DNA of 64,000 nt, from assembly GCA_037951105.1 (NCBI GenBank), contig JBAMJV010008346.1, positions 62,001 through 126,000 on the forward strand. The letters are read 5' to 3'. The notes under the pieces were generated by a model, which saw nothing but the letters and a program-made list of their open reading frames with translations, ran no database searches and was not told the DNA's origin. This document shows, piece by piece, positions 1-10,755 of this stretch; positions within the stretch are counted from its first letter, which is position 1, and each line of letters opens with the position of its first letter. The translations under genes and the position numbers were made by a program. The stretch is from Echinarachnius parma. Lineage: Eukaryota > Echinodermata > Echinoidea > Clypeasteroida > Echinarachniidae.

Positions 1-28
1 CTCTCTTTACCAGGACTCAACTATCCCT
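1..28. mobile_element. Right end of a TTAA-target MITE (family A)
   Basis: The first 28 bases match the terminal inverted repeat of the family A elements at 36392-36945 and 53192-54431 (ACTCAACTATCCCT). They are followed by TTAA at 29-32, the target duplication. The rest of the element lies outside the window. Confidence 0.75.
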
Positions 29-32
29 TTAA

Positions 33-2640
33 TCGATGAACTAATGCAATTATTATGGCGAAGAAAACATAAACACGATAATACATTTATGCGTTTTTCT
101 TGATATTTTGGCCTGCATGCAGTTGTTACATAATGTTAATTGATAGTTTTTACACATTGAATTAGAATTTGGTATAAAAGAGGTTCCAAATGTGTGCCAA
201 AATTGTAAATGACCTGCCCCATTTATTTCTGTTTCTTTCGCGACATGTGTTTGTTGTTTATTGCATTCAGACAAGTTAGACAGACTCAGGTATATTTACA
301 CGTGATGTTTATGTCACACACCCCCAAGTCGTTTGTCACATTCATTTTCAGTTATTCCTATCATGTCTATCTTGGCACGGGATAATCATGATATAAATAG
401 TTGTGAAGTATTCTTATTATTACGAGGAGGGGAGCCAGGGGGTTACACCCCCACCCCCCATACCAATATTCGGGGCACAAAAGCATATCAAATTAGGATC
501 AATCACCTAAATGTCGGTCAAACTCATTTTATCATCCGTCAAAATCATCTAATAAGTAGACAACGTTCTAAGTTCTCGGGAAAAAATCATGTAATAATTA
601 TTTAAGCAAAATTATCTGATTTTTAACGCAAACCTTTGAATGTTGTTGCTATCATCCCAAATTGGGGTCGAAATCGGAGTATATTTAGAGGTATTCGTAA
701 GATGAAGAGGAAACGAAGATATTCGGGCATAAAAGAAATCCGCCCCCATGAGAACATTTGGCAATACGCCCATGGTCGTCCTCCTATACTTCGAACCCTA
801 CACCTCTTGTCCGGATAAAGGGTAAATTAGAACCCGATTGAGGTATAAACGCCTCAGACGCCTATTATAAGATGAAACAAATCCCATGAGCATGATGAGA
901 GGTAGACTATATAGATACCGATTGTCCTGTCCAGAAGATCTTCTGGAACGAAAATACTCGAACGGTAGTCTTTAAGAGTAGCGCACTTTTGAACCCTTGG
1001 TATTAGCAACCGATACTCATGTACCAAGCAGTTTAATCTAATCTCCAAACTCGAATTAATTCAGTTATCAGATAACGTATGTGATAAGGAATGATATTAA
1101 ACTGTCAAAAATAGTTTTCAAAAAATCTTCTCGACATTACCAAAATTTATATGGAATAGTTTTGTAATCGAGATATTGGTCAATCTTCCCGATTTGTTGG
1201 AACGGAAATTACAGCAGAACGTATCTTTTCGGACAAAATTTCGAAATACTAAGAAATTCACCAAAATATGATTTAAATTTCGGATATCACAATCATTCAT
1301 TCCATATTGGGAATGCGTTCGTATTTGATTTCCCCGAATCCATTTGATATATCGTACTATATTCATTAAAATTCCATCTTTCAAATTGCATATTCCGTTC
1401 TTTTGGTGAGATTTATTTCATTTTTTTTTGTATGTATGTCGATACGTTCGTTTTGAATTTCATACGGTGGTTATAAAACAGGATATAAGCCGCTTTGATA
1501 ACGCGACTTGAATCTAAATTGAAACATGATAGAACAATCGAAATACGATACAAATCAAATATAGGATTGTTCAATCTTCTTTGTTTGTTTAGCTATTATC
1601 ACAAAACTTTTTCGTTAAATAATAATGTCGAAAGCGAGACCATGGAGACGGGAGATATAGACAAAATTACACAGGTGCAATACATTTTATATTGTATTAT
1701 AATATTATCAGATTGCTTTTTTTCTTCTTTCTATTATTATGGTTGTATGCGTTTTATGACAAAGGAAATTGTGTTAATTCCCGATGGCCTTGATTGGCTC
1801 ATGGGCGCGCATGCGCGGAAGAAACTTTCTTGGTGGTTCGCTCGTTCCAAAAAGTTCCCAAACATGCTGCTTCAATCAAGAACATACTTCTCCCCACCCA
1901 ATTCGCTTCCTCGGCGTCATTTAATTTCATCTTTGTTTTCCTTTGAGGTTTATACCTGTCCGTTCCATCTATCAGTCGTATCAAATTCAGATATTTCTTT
2001 TATTTTCTGATTTCTTAGATATGATAAATATTACAAAAAAGCAAACCGAACCCCGAACATGCGTCAGAACGTAAAACTCCAAAGGGCCGTGCAATTTTAC
2101 GGTCCGCTGCATGCAGTTTTACAAAAGGAAATTTACAAAATAACAGTGTCTCGGTTGACTGCTCTGTTTATTCCTTTTTAAATATCATTTTATGATGATT
2201 CATAGATTTGGTTTTTATAGAAGAGGCTAGACTCATCTTCCGGAATGGAACTTGAATTTGTATGATTTAGGAATGAAACGGTACAAACAAATTAACAACG
2301 ATTTCGATCATAAGATTTACTTTAAAAAATGAAATGAATCTCAAGAAACACAATAAATACTCCCATATTTTATCACTGTAAATTTCATGCGTCAAAACGA
2401 TCAAATTTACATGCACTATTAAAGTATCTTGAATTATACAGACTGTTGAAGAACAACAGTGACCTACGTTTTTTGTTGTAAAACGCAAGAAAACTTGAAA
2501 TGTGCTTGATATTATTATATTATTATATTCCCCTGTAATGTCAGTGTCAATGTTTTTAAATCTATCATGTCCATCATACCCCTTCATACTCACTTATCGA
2601 TGCATTCTACATCACAACCTAAAACCGTAGCATGGTCGGA
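33..2640. other. No gene recognised
   Basis: A/T-rich sequence with only short chance open frames. The longest (1495-2010, 171 codons) has no recognisable domain, no splice context and an alternative start codon. I see no repeat I can name in this stretch. Confidence 0.6.
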
Positions 2641-2689
2641 TAATTATGGGAGAGGTTAGCATAGGTTGGTTTTTATTTTGTAATGGATT

Positions 2690-2768
2690 TTGTCAAATGA
2701 TTTTGGGGCACGTGTCCCCCAGCCCCCCCCCCCCCCCCCCCCTCCCCCATGTAGCTACGCCACTGGCC
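2690..2768. mobile_element. End of a poly-C MITE with GCTACGCCACTGG terminus
   Basis: A run of about 22 C ends in TAGCTACGCCACTGG. The same terminus, or its complement CCAGTGGCGTAGCTA, occurs at about 36243 and, with small changes, near 15180, 26110 and 51620. This marks an interspersed family with a CAGTGGCGTAGCTA end. A related terminus (CAGTGGCGGATCTAG) bounds the element at 30577-30750. The far boundary is not defined. Confidence 0.5.
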
Positions 2769-3523
2769 CTTTTGCTTGCACCAATAAAGTAGTCACCTAA
2801 ATCGGCAGACATTATTATTGTGACATATTATATATGTTTTTTTTAATTATTGTTTTCAGTCAAATTATTTGGGGTGCATGTGTCCCCACCTCTAATCCTT
2901 CTGCATGTCTATCCAAACGGTAAACTTGTATTGTGATGTTTAATTGGGCAATGATGTTGCCGGGGGAGAGACCGTAAAATATACTATCTGCGTGAATCAA
3001 AATATTACGGGCATATATTGCCAAATTTTGCCGATATACTGTCCGTTATAATTGTACGATTTCCATTGCATGATTATGGATGGTGTTATTACTTTTATGA
3101 TTTCCATAACGGCCTTTAGACGCGTGTAAAGGAAACTATTTATTATTTGTACAGGAAATAATCACCTAAACCAAAACACAATTTCGATAACCCTTTCGAT
3201 GGCTGTAAAAGCATACTAATATAGGCATTAATTCCAAATGTTAGAATTGACGTATGGAAAAAACACATATAAACAAACAAACAAACAAACAGACTATCTG
3301 GCGCACCATTTCAACTCCCAGGGGAGCATATTATGGTCTACCAAAACCTATACGCCTATACCCTTTTCTCCTTATTTTATTTCTATAATTATATTTTCAT
3401 TCTAATGTACGTATTTTATTATGTTTTCCTTAATTACCATTCCTCTATTTGTATACATTGTATAGTTGTCTCGTATATTAATTATACTTATTTTTTGTAT
3501 TCATGATGTCTGAACTTTATTCT

Positions 3524-3718
3524 TTTGTGTGTGTGCATGTGTGCTTTTTTGTGTAGCCTATGTGTATATGTATGTGTATGCGTGTGTGTGCATGTGTGTT
3601 TGTGTGTGTGTGTGTGTGTATGTGCGTTTTGTTGTGTGTGAGGGTGTTTTTGTGTGTATATATGTATTATTTACGTATGTATATGTATGTGTGTGTGTGT
3701 ATTTATGTACATGTATGT
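3524..3718. repeat. (GT)n / (TATG)n microsatellite
   Basis: Imperfect GT repeat with TA and GC interruptions. It opens long low-complexity frames on both strands, which are not genes. Confidence 0.9.
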
Positions 3719-3780
3719 AGTGCTCTGATCCCAACGGGAATAGCGCTATATAAATAACCGTTATTATTATTATCATTTAT
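3719..3780 (+). mobile_element. 3' tail of a SINE/LINE-like retroposon
   Basis: The sequence around AATAGCGCTATATAAATAACCG followed by (TTA)n resembles the 3' tails shared by many invertebrate SINEs, where a short trinucleotide run ends the element. No 5' head can be defined because a GT microsatellite abuts it. Confidence 0.45.
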
Positions 3781-4261
3781 TATGTATGCGCGTGTGTATG
3801 TATGTATTTTTTTTTTGTCAGGGCGTTTTTTAGACACCGATTTGTCATATAATTCCTGTATTCACATATGAAGCAAAAGTGTTTTTTGTGCAACAAACGG
3901 GATATTTATTGTATTATATTCGTCAGGCTGCCATCTTCTAATCCCCCCCACCCCCAACTGCGTTGTCTTCTTTTTCTTTCTTTTCTTTATCACTTTTTTT
4001 TTGTCTATACACAATTTGCATCTACTCCTTTTTCCTATCTTGTTGATATTTGTCATTTTCATACCCCTCTTCAACTCAATCGATTATTTGTTTGCTTTCT
4101 TTCCTTCATCAACTTGTCCATTGTCTATCATGTACAAATGTCTTTTTTTATCATTTTCTTTATCGCTTGAAATTCTTTTTTTTATTTTCCCTTCATCAAG
4201 TCTTCATATATTATCATGATGATCGTTTATACAATATTATAATATCTTCTCACTCCCTGGA

Positions 4262-4400
4262 GTAAGAGGGTTTTCCTGCGCTGGAAGAGCCTTTTTATTT
4301 CAGGCTCTTGCACCCCTCCAGACTTGTCTGACAAGTACGGTCCCCGAGCAGCCCGGTCGCCTTGTCGACCCAGGTCCGGTAAGGATCAACCAGGCACAGG
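4262..4400. other. GC-rich segment with a stem-loop
   Basis: AAGAGCC (4286-4292) and its complement GGCTCTT (4303-4309) form a hairpin around a T-rich loop, followed by GC-rich sequence (CCCGGTCGCC, GACCCAGGTCCGG) that differs in composition from its A/T-rich surroundings. It may be the end of a retroposon. I cannot assign it. Confidence 0.3.
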
Positions 4401-4415
4401 ACCTGTCACACTATA

Positions 4416-4727
4416 GGGCCCCGTTGCAGAAAGAGATTGTTTAAGTTACAATTATTATTGTAAGTCAGACAATTTGCGCATTTAGAACATATTATTATGA
4501 CCTGGGCCCCGTTGCAGAAAGAGATACAATCGATTGTAAGTTGCAATTAATCGTAAGTCCTATCACGTGTTCTAGATGCGCAAATCTGATTGGTTGAAAC
4601 GCGTAAATTTTCTGACTTACGATCAATCGTAACTTACAATCGATTGTATCTCTTTCTGCAACGGGGCCCAGATGTACAATTAATTGTATCTTACAATCGA
4701 TCGTATCTCTTTCTGCAACGGGGCCCT
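4416..4727. mobile_element. Palindromic MITE (GGGCCCCGTTGCAGAAAGAG family) carrying a second copy
   Basis: The outer element begins GGGCCCCGTTGCAGAAAGAG at 4416 and ends with the complement (CTCTTTCTGCAACGGGGCCC) at 4727. A second nearly complete copy (4502-4671, CTGGGCCCCG...CGGGGCCCAG) sits between the halves of the first. Each copy is a near-perfect inverted repeat with the palindromic stem ACAATCGATTGT, so transcripts would fold into long hairpins. Other copies lie at 23692-23852 and 27829-27994, with a diverged one at 39165-39295. No transposase is present, so the superfamily is unassigned. Confidence 0.85.
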
Positions 4728-5210
4728 GGACTAAATTTGGCGTAATTCCTGTAGCTAAACGCTTAGACATTCTACATTCATACTGAACTACCGTATTAGT
4801 TTAGCCTTTACTCAGCACTTGAAAACGTATCATCATTATAAAACGCGTTTCAACCTTATCATAAGGGTACATAAAGCTCACGATCATAATTTGTTTACGA
4901 ATTTCAAGCTTATATGTATCAAGTTAAAAGATTTGCCTGAAACACATAACGAAGGCACTCCTAAGAGAGGACTACTTTGGGTGACGACTGAGGAAAAATA
5001 ATTACTACTCCCAACCATACTCTCTACATTATTTTGACTATAAATCTTTACCATTTTCGAAGCTCCCGTAGTGATTTTTGACTATTTGCCTTTATATAGT
5101 CGCCTATTAAAGTGGGACTGGACCCGCAAACCGCAGAAATACTATGTATTGCCAATAATACAACTCACTACATCTCGTGACAGTAGTCACAAAGACAGTT
5201 GAAAGGTTAA

Positions 5211-5592
5211 AGGGATCTAGTAACTTTGATGACATGTGCAAAAAGTGATAAATGGTTGATACAATGTATATTGGTGTTATCTGATAATAATGTCCACTGG
5301 GTATTGTGTGAAAATTTCAAGTTAAATGGATGTTATATGGCCGAGTAATAAGCAGAAATGCAAAGTGATGTTCACTAACTCATTGCACTGACGTTGTACA
5401 TGGTTTTGACGTTCCAGTGGATAGTTCAACATCTGAATACTTAAATCGTAAATATCTTTTTAACAAAAAGTAAATACGAATAACCGAAACCTGTCCCATG
5501 CTTTTTTGGTTAATACAAACCCAACAGGGTATGAGAGAACCGCTAGAATTCCAATTGGATTTTGAGGATTTGGACAATGTTACTAACTCCCT
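5211..5592. mobile_element. TTAA-target MITE (family B), 382 bp
   Basis: It is flanked by TTAA at 5207-5210 and 5593-5596. The ends are inverted repeats: AGGGATCTAGTAAC at the left and GTTACTAACTCCCT at the right. It has no coding capacity. Truncated copies lie at about 14050-14262, 18561-18593 and 35281-35312. TTAA targets are used by piggyBac and Kolobok transposons. The AGGG terminus seems closer to Kolobok than to the CCC start of piggyBac, but that is from memory. Confidence 0.85.
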
Positions 5593-5839
5593 TTAATGAC
5601 CATTTTTCATTTCGACGGATGATAATTGAAAGCACATTGTTGTACCTTAGCCAAAGCGACAAAGCGTCAGAAAAAGAACATTTAGCCTCAGGTATTATTA
5701 CCTTTCAGCAGTCTGTTCAGTTTGTTTGAAAAGTTTCAACAACAAAAAAAAAAAAATCGATTTTCATGACATGATTATGATGGCGATAAAGGTATATCAG
5801 ATCATCAGAATACAACCCGCTTTTAGTTAAATAGTTGAT

Positions 5840-6345
5840 GGTCTAGAACTAAGTATATTGACAATCGGTGGAACAAAGAATAACAAATCATTATTGTGTG
5901 ATCATGTATAAAGCTATGAATAATTTGACTCCAGTATATATTGAATTATTGATAGAACGGCGCGCCGCTCATTATGTAACTCGATACACTTTGAGAAGCC
6001 CTCTCACAGTACCATATCCTCGTACTGAATATATGAAGCGATCATTTGTTTATACAGGTAGTTCGTTATTTAATAAATGTCCTATTGCCATCCAATCTGG
6101 TTCCTCACTAAGTATTGTTTTAAAGAAATGTAGAAGTGCAATAAACATGTTATAGGTAAATATTTATGATTCATTATGTATTTGGGTAGGGTGTTTGGGG
6201 TAGATGAATGTATCCTGATGTATATTTTTTATTGTATCTTTGTTTGTATTTCCGTCTAACTCATGATGTATATTTTTTAATGTATAGACCTTTATTTTGA
6301 ATTGTATTGTAACATATAATGTGTTCCATACAGGGCGCCGTTATA
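5840..6345 (+). mobile_element. 3' end of a non-LTR retrotransposon (LINE) with reverse transcriptase C-terminal remnant
   Basis: Frame 5868-6155 encodes the end of a LINE ORF2 protein. Recognisable blocks are VIMYKAMNNLTPVYIELL, RYTLRSPLTVPYPRTEYMKRS and FVYTGSSLFNKCPIAIQSGSS. These match the thumb/C-terminal region common to CR1/L2/Jockey-type LINE proteins, which often read YKxLxGLAPxYL, then PxxRTxYxKRSFxYxGxxLWNxLP. A T-rich 3' UTR follows to about 6345, ending near CATACAGGGCGCC. It is a 5'-truncated copy with no endonuclease or catalytic reverse transcriptase domain, so it cannot move itself. The 5' boundary is uncertain. Confidence 0.75.
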
Positions 6346-6599
6346 AACTGAACGACCTACCCGGTATTCTTAAAGAAGACATGAATATATTGAGAGATTT
6401 GGATGCGGGAACCGTTTTGATATTACTGTAAAAAGAAATTAACAACATTGGGGTGGGGTACAGGGCAATCAAGTGCACATCACACTCTGGAAATAATTTT
6501 GCATCCCGAATCGATAGGTTTTTAGGGTGCGATGTCAGAGCCTGTAGCCCTCCCCTCCCCCCCCCCCCCCCCCCCCCCGTCTTAAAAATTATACTACCA

Positions 6600-6740
6600 T
6601 CTTTGCTCCACCTCTGGTCTGGGTTATGTTCGTGTGCTAACCATGAGGTGCCCATCTATACTGCCAAGATTGGCATCGAACCCACGACATCTACATTGAA
6701 CAACGAAGACCCCAACCAGCAAGCCAAGACGCACCTATAA
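6600..6740 (-). mobile_element. tRNA-derived SINE head, partial
   Basis: On the minus strand an A-box-like block (TGGCTTGCTGGTTGGGG) is followed by a B-box-like GGGTTCGATGCC at 6672-6683, the internal RNA polymerase III promoter of tRNA-derived SINEs. It lies directly downstream of a second SINE (6741-7050), so the two are stacked on the same strand. Confidence 0.55.
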
Positions 6741-7050
6741 TAGGTTCGATTTATATAGCGCCCAATATGATACAGTATCAGCTCTAACTAAGCGCTACAC
6801 TATTATTACCCCGGTCATAGGATACAATGCAAACCAGCACACATTGTGTGCACAATATCCACTCCCTGGGGAGCATTCCTTCCAAGCGGATCATGGATAT
6901 TGAGAAGACGTTCACCTCCTATACCGGGTTGTGGATAAATTGTCTTGCTGAAGGACAAACTCGGTGGGCATGGTTCGAACTCGGGATCTCACGATTGGAA
7001 AGCGCGCGCTCTACCAATCTTGCCACATGCACCTATCCTCATGATCATGG
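6741..7050 (-). mobile_element. tRNA-derived SINE
   Basis: Reading the minus strand from about 7045, a tRNA-like head contains AAGATTGGTAGAGCGCGCGC and the B box CGAGTTCGAACCATG. A body follows containing TTTGTCCTTCAGCAAGACA. The same body motif occurs in the SINE at 47530-47800, with a different head. The 3' part, near 6745-6800, contains AGCGCTTAG and ATATAGCGCC-type sequence. Confidence 0.75.
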
Positions 7051-7165
7051 AGCTATGCGTGTCACGTCCAATTTCAATAATGTTACGCTATGTCATCTCA
7101 GGAGCATTAATGACACGGTTTGTTTGAGCTGTGAATTAAGTTTGAATGCTCCTTTTCCACGAAAT

Positions 7166-7265
7166 CATAACACATCTGTCATCAGAAATTGGTGCGTAAT
7201 TACTGATGGCAGACGACGGAAGTAGAGTTACTCGACACCGTGACGCAATGAACCATGGGAAAATA
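7166..7265 (+). repeat. 100 bp direct repeat, copy 1 (flanks ATC microsatellite)
   Basis: The segment from CATAACACATCTGTCATCAG through GACGCAATGAACCATGGG recurs with substitutions at 7808-7905 (CATAACACTTCTGTCATCAG through GACGCAATGAACCCTGGG). The pair brackets the ATC microsatellite. Confidence 0.8.
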
Positions 7266-7339
7266 ATTATTGGCAAACAACAATACCATTATTTTTTACA
7301 GGTAAACTTATCTTTATTATCATAATCTTCTTTATTACC

Positions 7340-7410
7340 GTCATTATCATCATTTTCATCATTATCAACAGCATCATCATCATCACCATTATCATCATCA
7401 TCACCATTAC

Positions 7411-7456
<46 letters not shown>

Positions 7457-7556
7457 GTCATCGTCATTATCATCGTCATCATCGTCATCATCGTCATCAT
7501 CGTCATCATCGTCATCATCGTCATCATCGTCATCATCGTCATCATCGTCATCATCG

Positions 7557-7587
<31 letters not shown>

Positions 7588-7668
7588 TATCATCATCATC
7601 ATCATCATTATCGTTATCATCTTCGTCATCATCGTCGTCATCAGCAACAACATCATCGTCACCACCCC
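7340..7668. repeat. (ATC)n microsatellite
   Basis: ATC repeat of about 330 bp. Its core alternates ATC and GTC in a 9 bp higher-order unit (CATCATCGT, about 7465-7560). The open frame on the other strand is poly-methionine and is not a gene. Confidence 0.95.
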
Positions 7669-7807
7669 ATCATTATCCTTTATTATAAGCAAAATTTTCA
7701 TCAAAAATGTGATTTCTTGGGTCCAATTTGTCATGAAAACCTCCAGAAAAAAGGTGTCATGTCTTTAGTGCAGTACGAATGTTGAACATTAATTTGGCAT
7801 TTAATTC

Positions 7808-7905
7808 ATAACACTTCTGTCATCAGATACTGGCGTGTAATTAATCGCGGCAGACGGCGGAAGAAGACGTATGCACGGGGACGCAATGAACCCTGGGTAA
7901 TACAG
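7808..7905 (+). repeat. 100 bp direct repeat, copy 2
   Basis: Partner of 7166-7265, in the same orientation, beyond the ATC microsatellite. Confidence 0.8.
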
Positions 7906-7939
7906 GAAGGTTGTCATTGTAAAGCGGAGGTAAACAAAC

Positions 7940-8530
7940 ATATTGGTATCGAGAGAAACAAAATGTGAAAATCTGAATCCCAAGGTCAAGATCATGAACG
8001 AGGTTGAGGGATTGCTAGGGTGATTAGTCACGTGTAGAGAGGGGGAATTCCCTCAAGAGAGGGGGAGAGAGAGCTTAGAGAGATCGGAATAGATAGAAAG
8101 AGAAGGGGATACATTGTTGTGTTGATATTGGTACCAAGAGAGAAACAAATTGAAAGTGTGATTCCCAGGGTCAAGATCATAAACGACGTTGTGGGATTTC
8201 TGGGATTATCAGTCACATGATGAGGGGGAATTCCCTACAGAGGGGGAGAAAGCTAGGGTTAGGGCGGGATAAATTGAAAGAGAAGAGTAGAGTGGAGGAT
8301 CGGAGAAATATTGTGTGCGAGAGGGGGGAGGGTGAACAATAATAGGTCAGATAGGGAGAGTGGGGCAGAGGGGTGGGGTGGGGGAGAGTGGTGTTGTACT
8401 GTTAATGGGAGAGAAAATGATACAAGTGTAAGTCCTAAGGTGAAGTTAATGAATGGGTTGTATTACTATAGTTATTAGAGTGATTAGTCGCGTGCGAAAG
8501 AGGGAGGGGTGTTCTCTAAAAAGAGAGGGG
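7940..8530 (+). repeat. Degenerate tandem repeat, three units
   Basis: Three diverged copies begin near 7942, 8127 and 8405. Each contains a GAGAGAAA block, then CCCAAGGTCAAGATCATGAA-like sequence, a block like GGGTGATTAGTCACGTG, and a purine-rich tail (GAGAGGGGGAATTCCCT). Spacing is about 185 bp between the first two units and about 280 bp to the third. Confidence 0.7.
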
Positions 8531-8599
8531 TGTGTGCTCCACAGGGGTGTGTGCTCCACGGGGAGTTGAGAATGTAAACAATATTGCTATGTGACTTTC

Positions 8600-9960
8600 C
8601 TTTATTGTATCATAAATGCTACATCTCATCGAATAAAGGTGATTAGTTTACTATGTTTATAGACACAATTGTATTTATGAAAGCCAATCTTACCGAGTCA
8701 CTCTATATGTACATCGATGTCGGTTAATATAAATTGTATTTGAGTGAAACCAAGGAAACGGGCACCTGATATCCGTTTAGACATCACAGAAGCAGTGACC
8801 ATGGCAACGGGTTGCCCTTGACCATGCAGTATCACCTAGAAACGTGGCCCGCGTTTTGGGACGTTTATTGTCTCAGAATTCATATCAAATTGATATTAAT
8901 TGAATTCAAATAAGTTGAGGATTACGGAAAGATTTCCTCGATTACGGGACAATGGTTTGTATTGCCGCGTTACCAAGTAACGCGGTAACGTTGCTATGTG
9001 ACCTGGGCAAACTATAGCGCCAGACGGTGTTTAACCGAGCTATCAGATATGATTGTGTTGTACGAATTCGTCTTCTTTTAAATGTATTTATTTATTAACT
9101 TTTAACTTATAATCAGCCTTTAGGTTGGGGATGAAACAATTATTCGTATAGTTTAAAAGAAGGCAATTTCTGACCTGGGGAAAGTAAGCTAATGCCAGAC
9201 AGTGTCACGCCGAGCTGTCAGATATGATTTGTAGTACTGAGACAATACAAGTTCATCTATTTATTTAGTTTTTAAATTTCATTTTACACATATATTTTAG
9301 CTCTCGGGATATCACTGGGATTATATCGAGTGTCGGTGTTGTTAGCAATCAATGAACTTGTCATTGATTTGAGATAATTGTTTAGAATTTGGTGCAATAT
9401 AGAACAAAAATGTCTGGGAGTTCTTATTTGCGTCTTTATTTTTCAGCCTTAACATCTATTAAATTTCTTTGCATAAACGATTTATGTCTGTAATGATTTA
9501 CTTTGATATTAACATTTCTTTGGTCTTTTAATATGGTAATGCGGTATATGTATATAAAGAAGATTATCTGCAGACTTCATTCAATATGACTCTTGCAGAT
9601 CTCTCTAGAATGTATTGCTGATATAAGGAATAAGACGGCCATATAATGTTCATTAACTACAAGATCTTATGGAAATACGAAGATGATTATTACTAGTAAC
9701 GTAAATTACTGGGTTTTTTTTAACGTAGTGGACGATGCTTGCAAATATATATTTACCGATGGATTATTTGGGACAAAAGTTAAGGTTAGTTTTCTGTTCA
9801 GAATTGTTCTCAAAACGGGTCAGTGAAATCCGGACGATCGATACATCTGTTATAACACCACAAGGAATTATATCTCAAGGAATTAGCAGCGAACATATTA
9901 TATTGGGACCTCAATCAACCAGCGAGCGTGTAATCGACGTGACCACAGTGACCACCGGAA
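8600..9960. other. No gene; one 70 bp direct repeat pair
   Basis: No coding region seen. Segments at about 8996-9066 and 9172-9240 are diverged direct repeats (GACCTGGG, then CCAGACGGTGT or CCAGACAGTGT, then CAGATATGATT), about 176 bp apart. This continues the tandem-repeat character of the flanking DNA. The frame at 9735-10013 has no recognisable domain. Confidence 0.55.
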
Positions 9961-10424
9961 GTAAACTTGATGCCGCGGGTCAATCTTACACGTTGGAACA
10001 TCCCGAGGGCTAATTTGGTTACTGCATACGTACATCATTATTTGCAGGAAGAACACGGATTGGCAGACGAGGGTAGGATTTTCCTCTCATCAATACCAAT
10101 TTCTTTCCTCAACGTTAATGGTCAACGTTGCAAGTACAGAACTACATCCTCTAAGGCAATGAGGATTAGTGCGCGTACCTCGGGAGGAACTTAGTACCAG
10201 CTTGGAAGAATAATCATTTAGAAGAAAAATACATGACTTACTGGCCTTTCCTCACTTCTCTCAATTTCTATTTCCTAGGTTAATACATCCTTTTAGCGGT
10301 TAACGTTTACAAGTTCGTAAACCAAACTGGCTGCATGGTTCAGTTACATCAGAATGAATTAATTAAACAATAAATGTAAAAGGGAAAGAAAAATAGGCTT
10401 CCACTGGAATCAAACCCCAAACAA

Positions 10425-10650
10425 ATCCCTTAAGTGGTCAAAGTTACAAGTTATTATATAGACCACACTGGAATCAAACCCCAAACACGTCCCTTTAGCG
10501 GTCAAAGTTACGAGTTCTTATATAGACCACACTGGAATCAAACCCCAAACACATCCCTTTAGAGGTCAAAGTTACAAGTTCTTATATAGACCACACTGGA
10601 ATCAAACCCCAAACACATCCCTTTAGCGGTCAAAGTTACAAGTTATTATA
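10425..10650 (+). repeat. Minisatellite, about four copies of a 61 bp unit
   Basis: Units carry ACACTGGAATCAAACCCCAA, then CATCCCTTTAGCGGTCAAAG and TACAAGTTCTTATATAGACC. They are nearly identical, so this is a recent local amplification inside the older array at 9990-12560, whose TTTAGCGGTCAA block it contains. Confidence 0.9.
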
Positions 10651-10685
10651 ATGCTGACTGGTACGGTTATAGAAAAAATTTCTCC

Positions 10686-10755
10686 ATGGGAATCGATTCC
10701 GAGTCCCCTGGATCGCCAGACTGGTGCTCTGACCACTAAGCTAGAAGCTATTACA
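10686..10755 (-). mobile_element. tRNA-like SINE head
   Basis: On the minus strand TAGCTTAGTGGTCAGAGC is a textbook A box, followed about 30 bp later by the B-box-like CGGAATCGATTCC. No intact cloverleaf with a 3' acceptor end is evident, so it is more likely a SINE head or tRNA-derived fragment than a working tRNA gene. Confidence 0.55.

Noticed and set aside
1495-2010. 171-codon frame
   Set aside because: No recognisable domain, alternative start codon, A/T-driven composition and no splice context; chance frame.
7267-7734. 155-codon poly-Met frame on the minus strand
   Set aside because: Translation of the ATC microsatellite.
10686-10755. Functional tRNA gene
   Set aside because: A and B boxes are present but no clean acceptor stem or terminator was found; treated as a SINE head or fragment.
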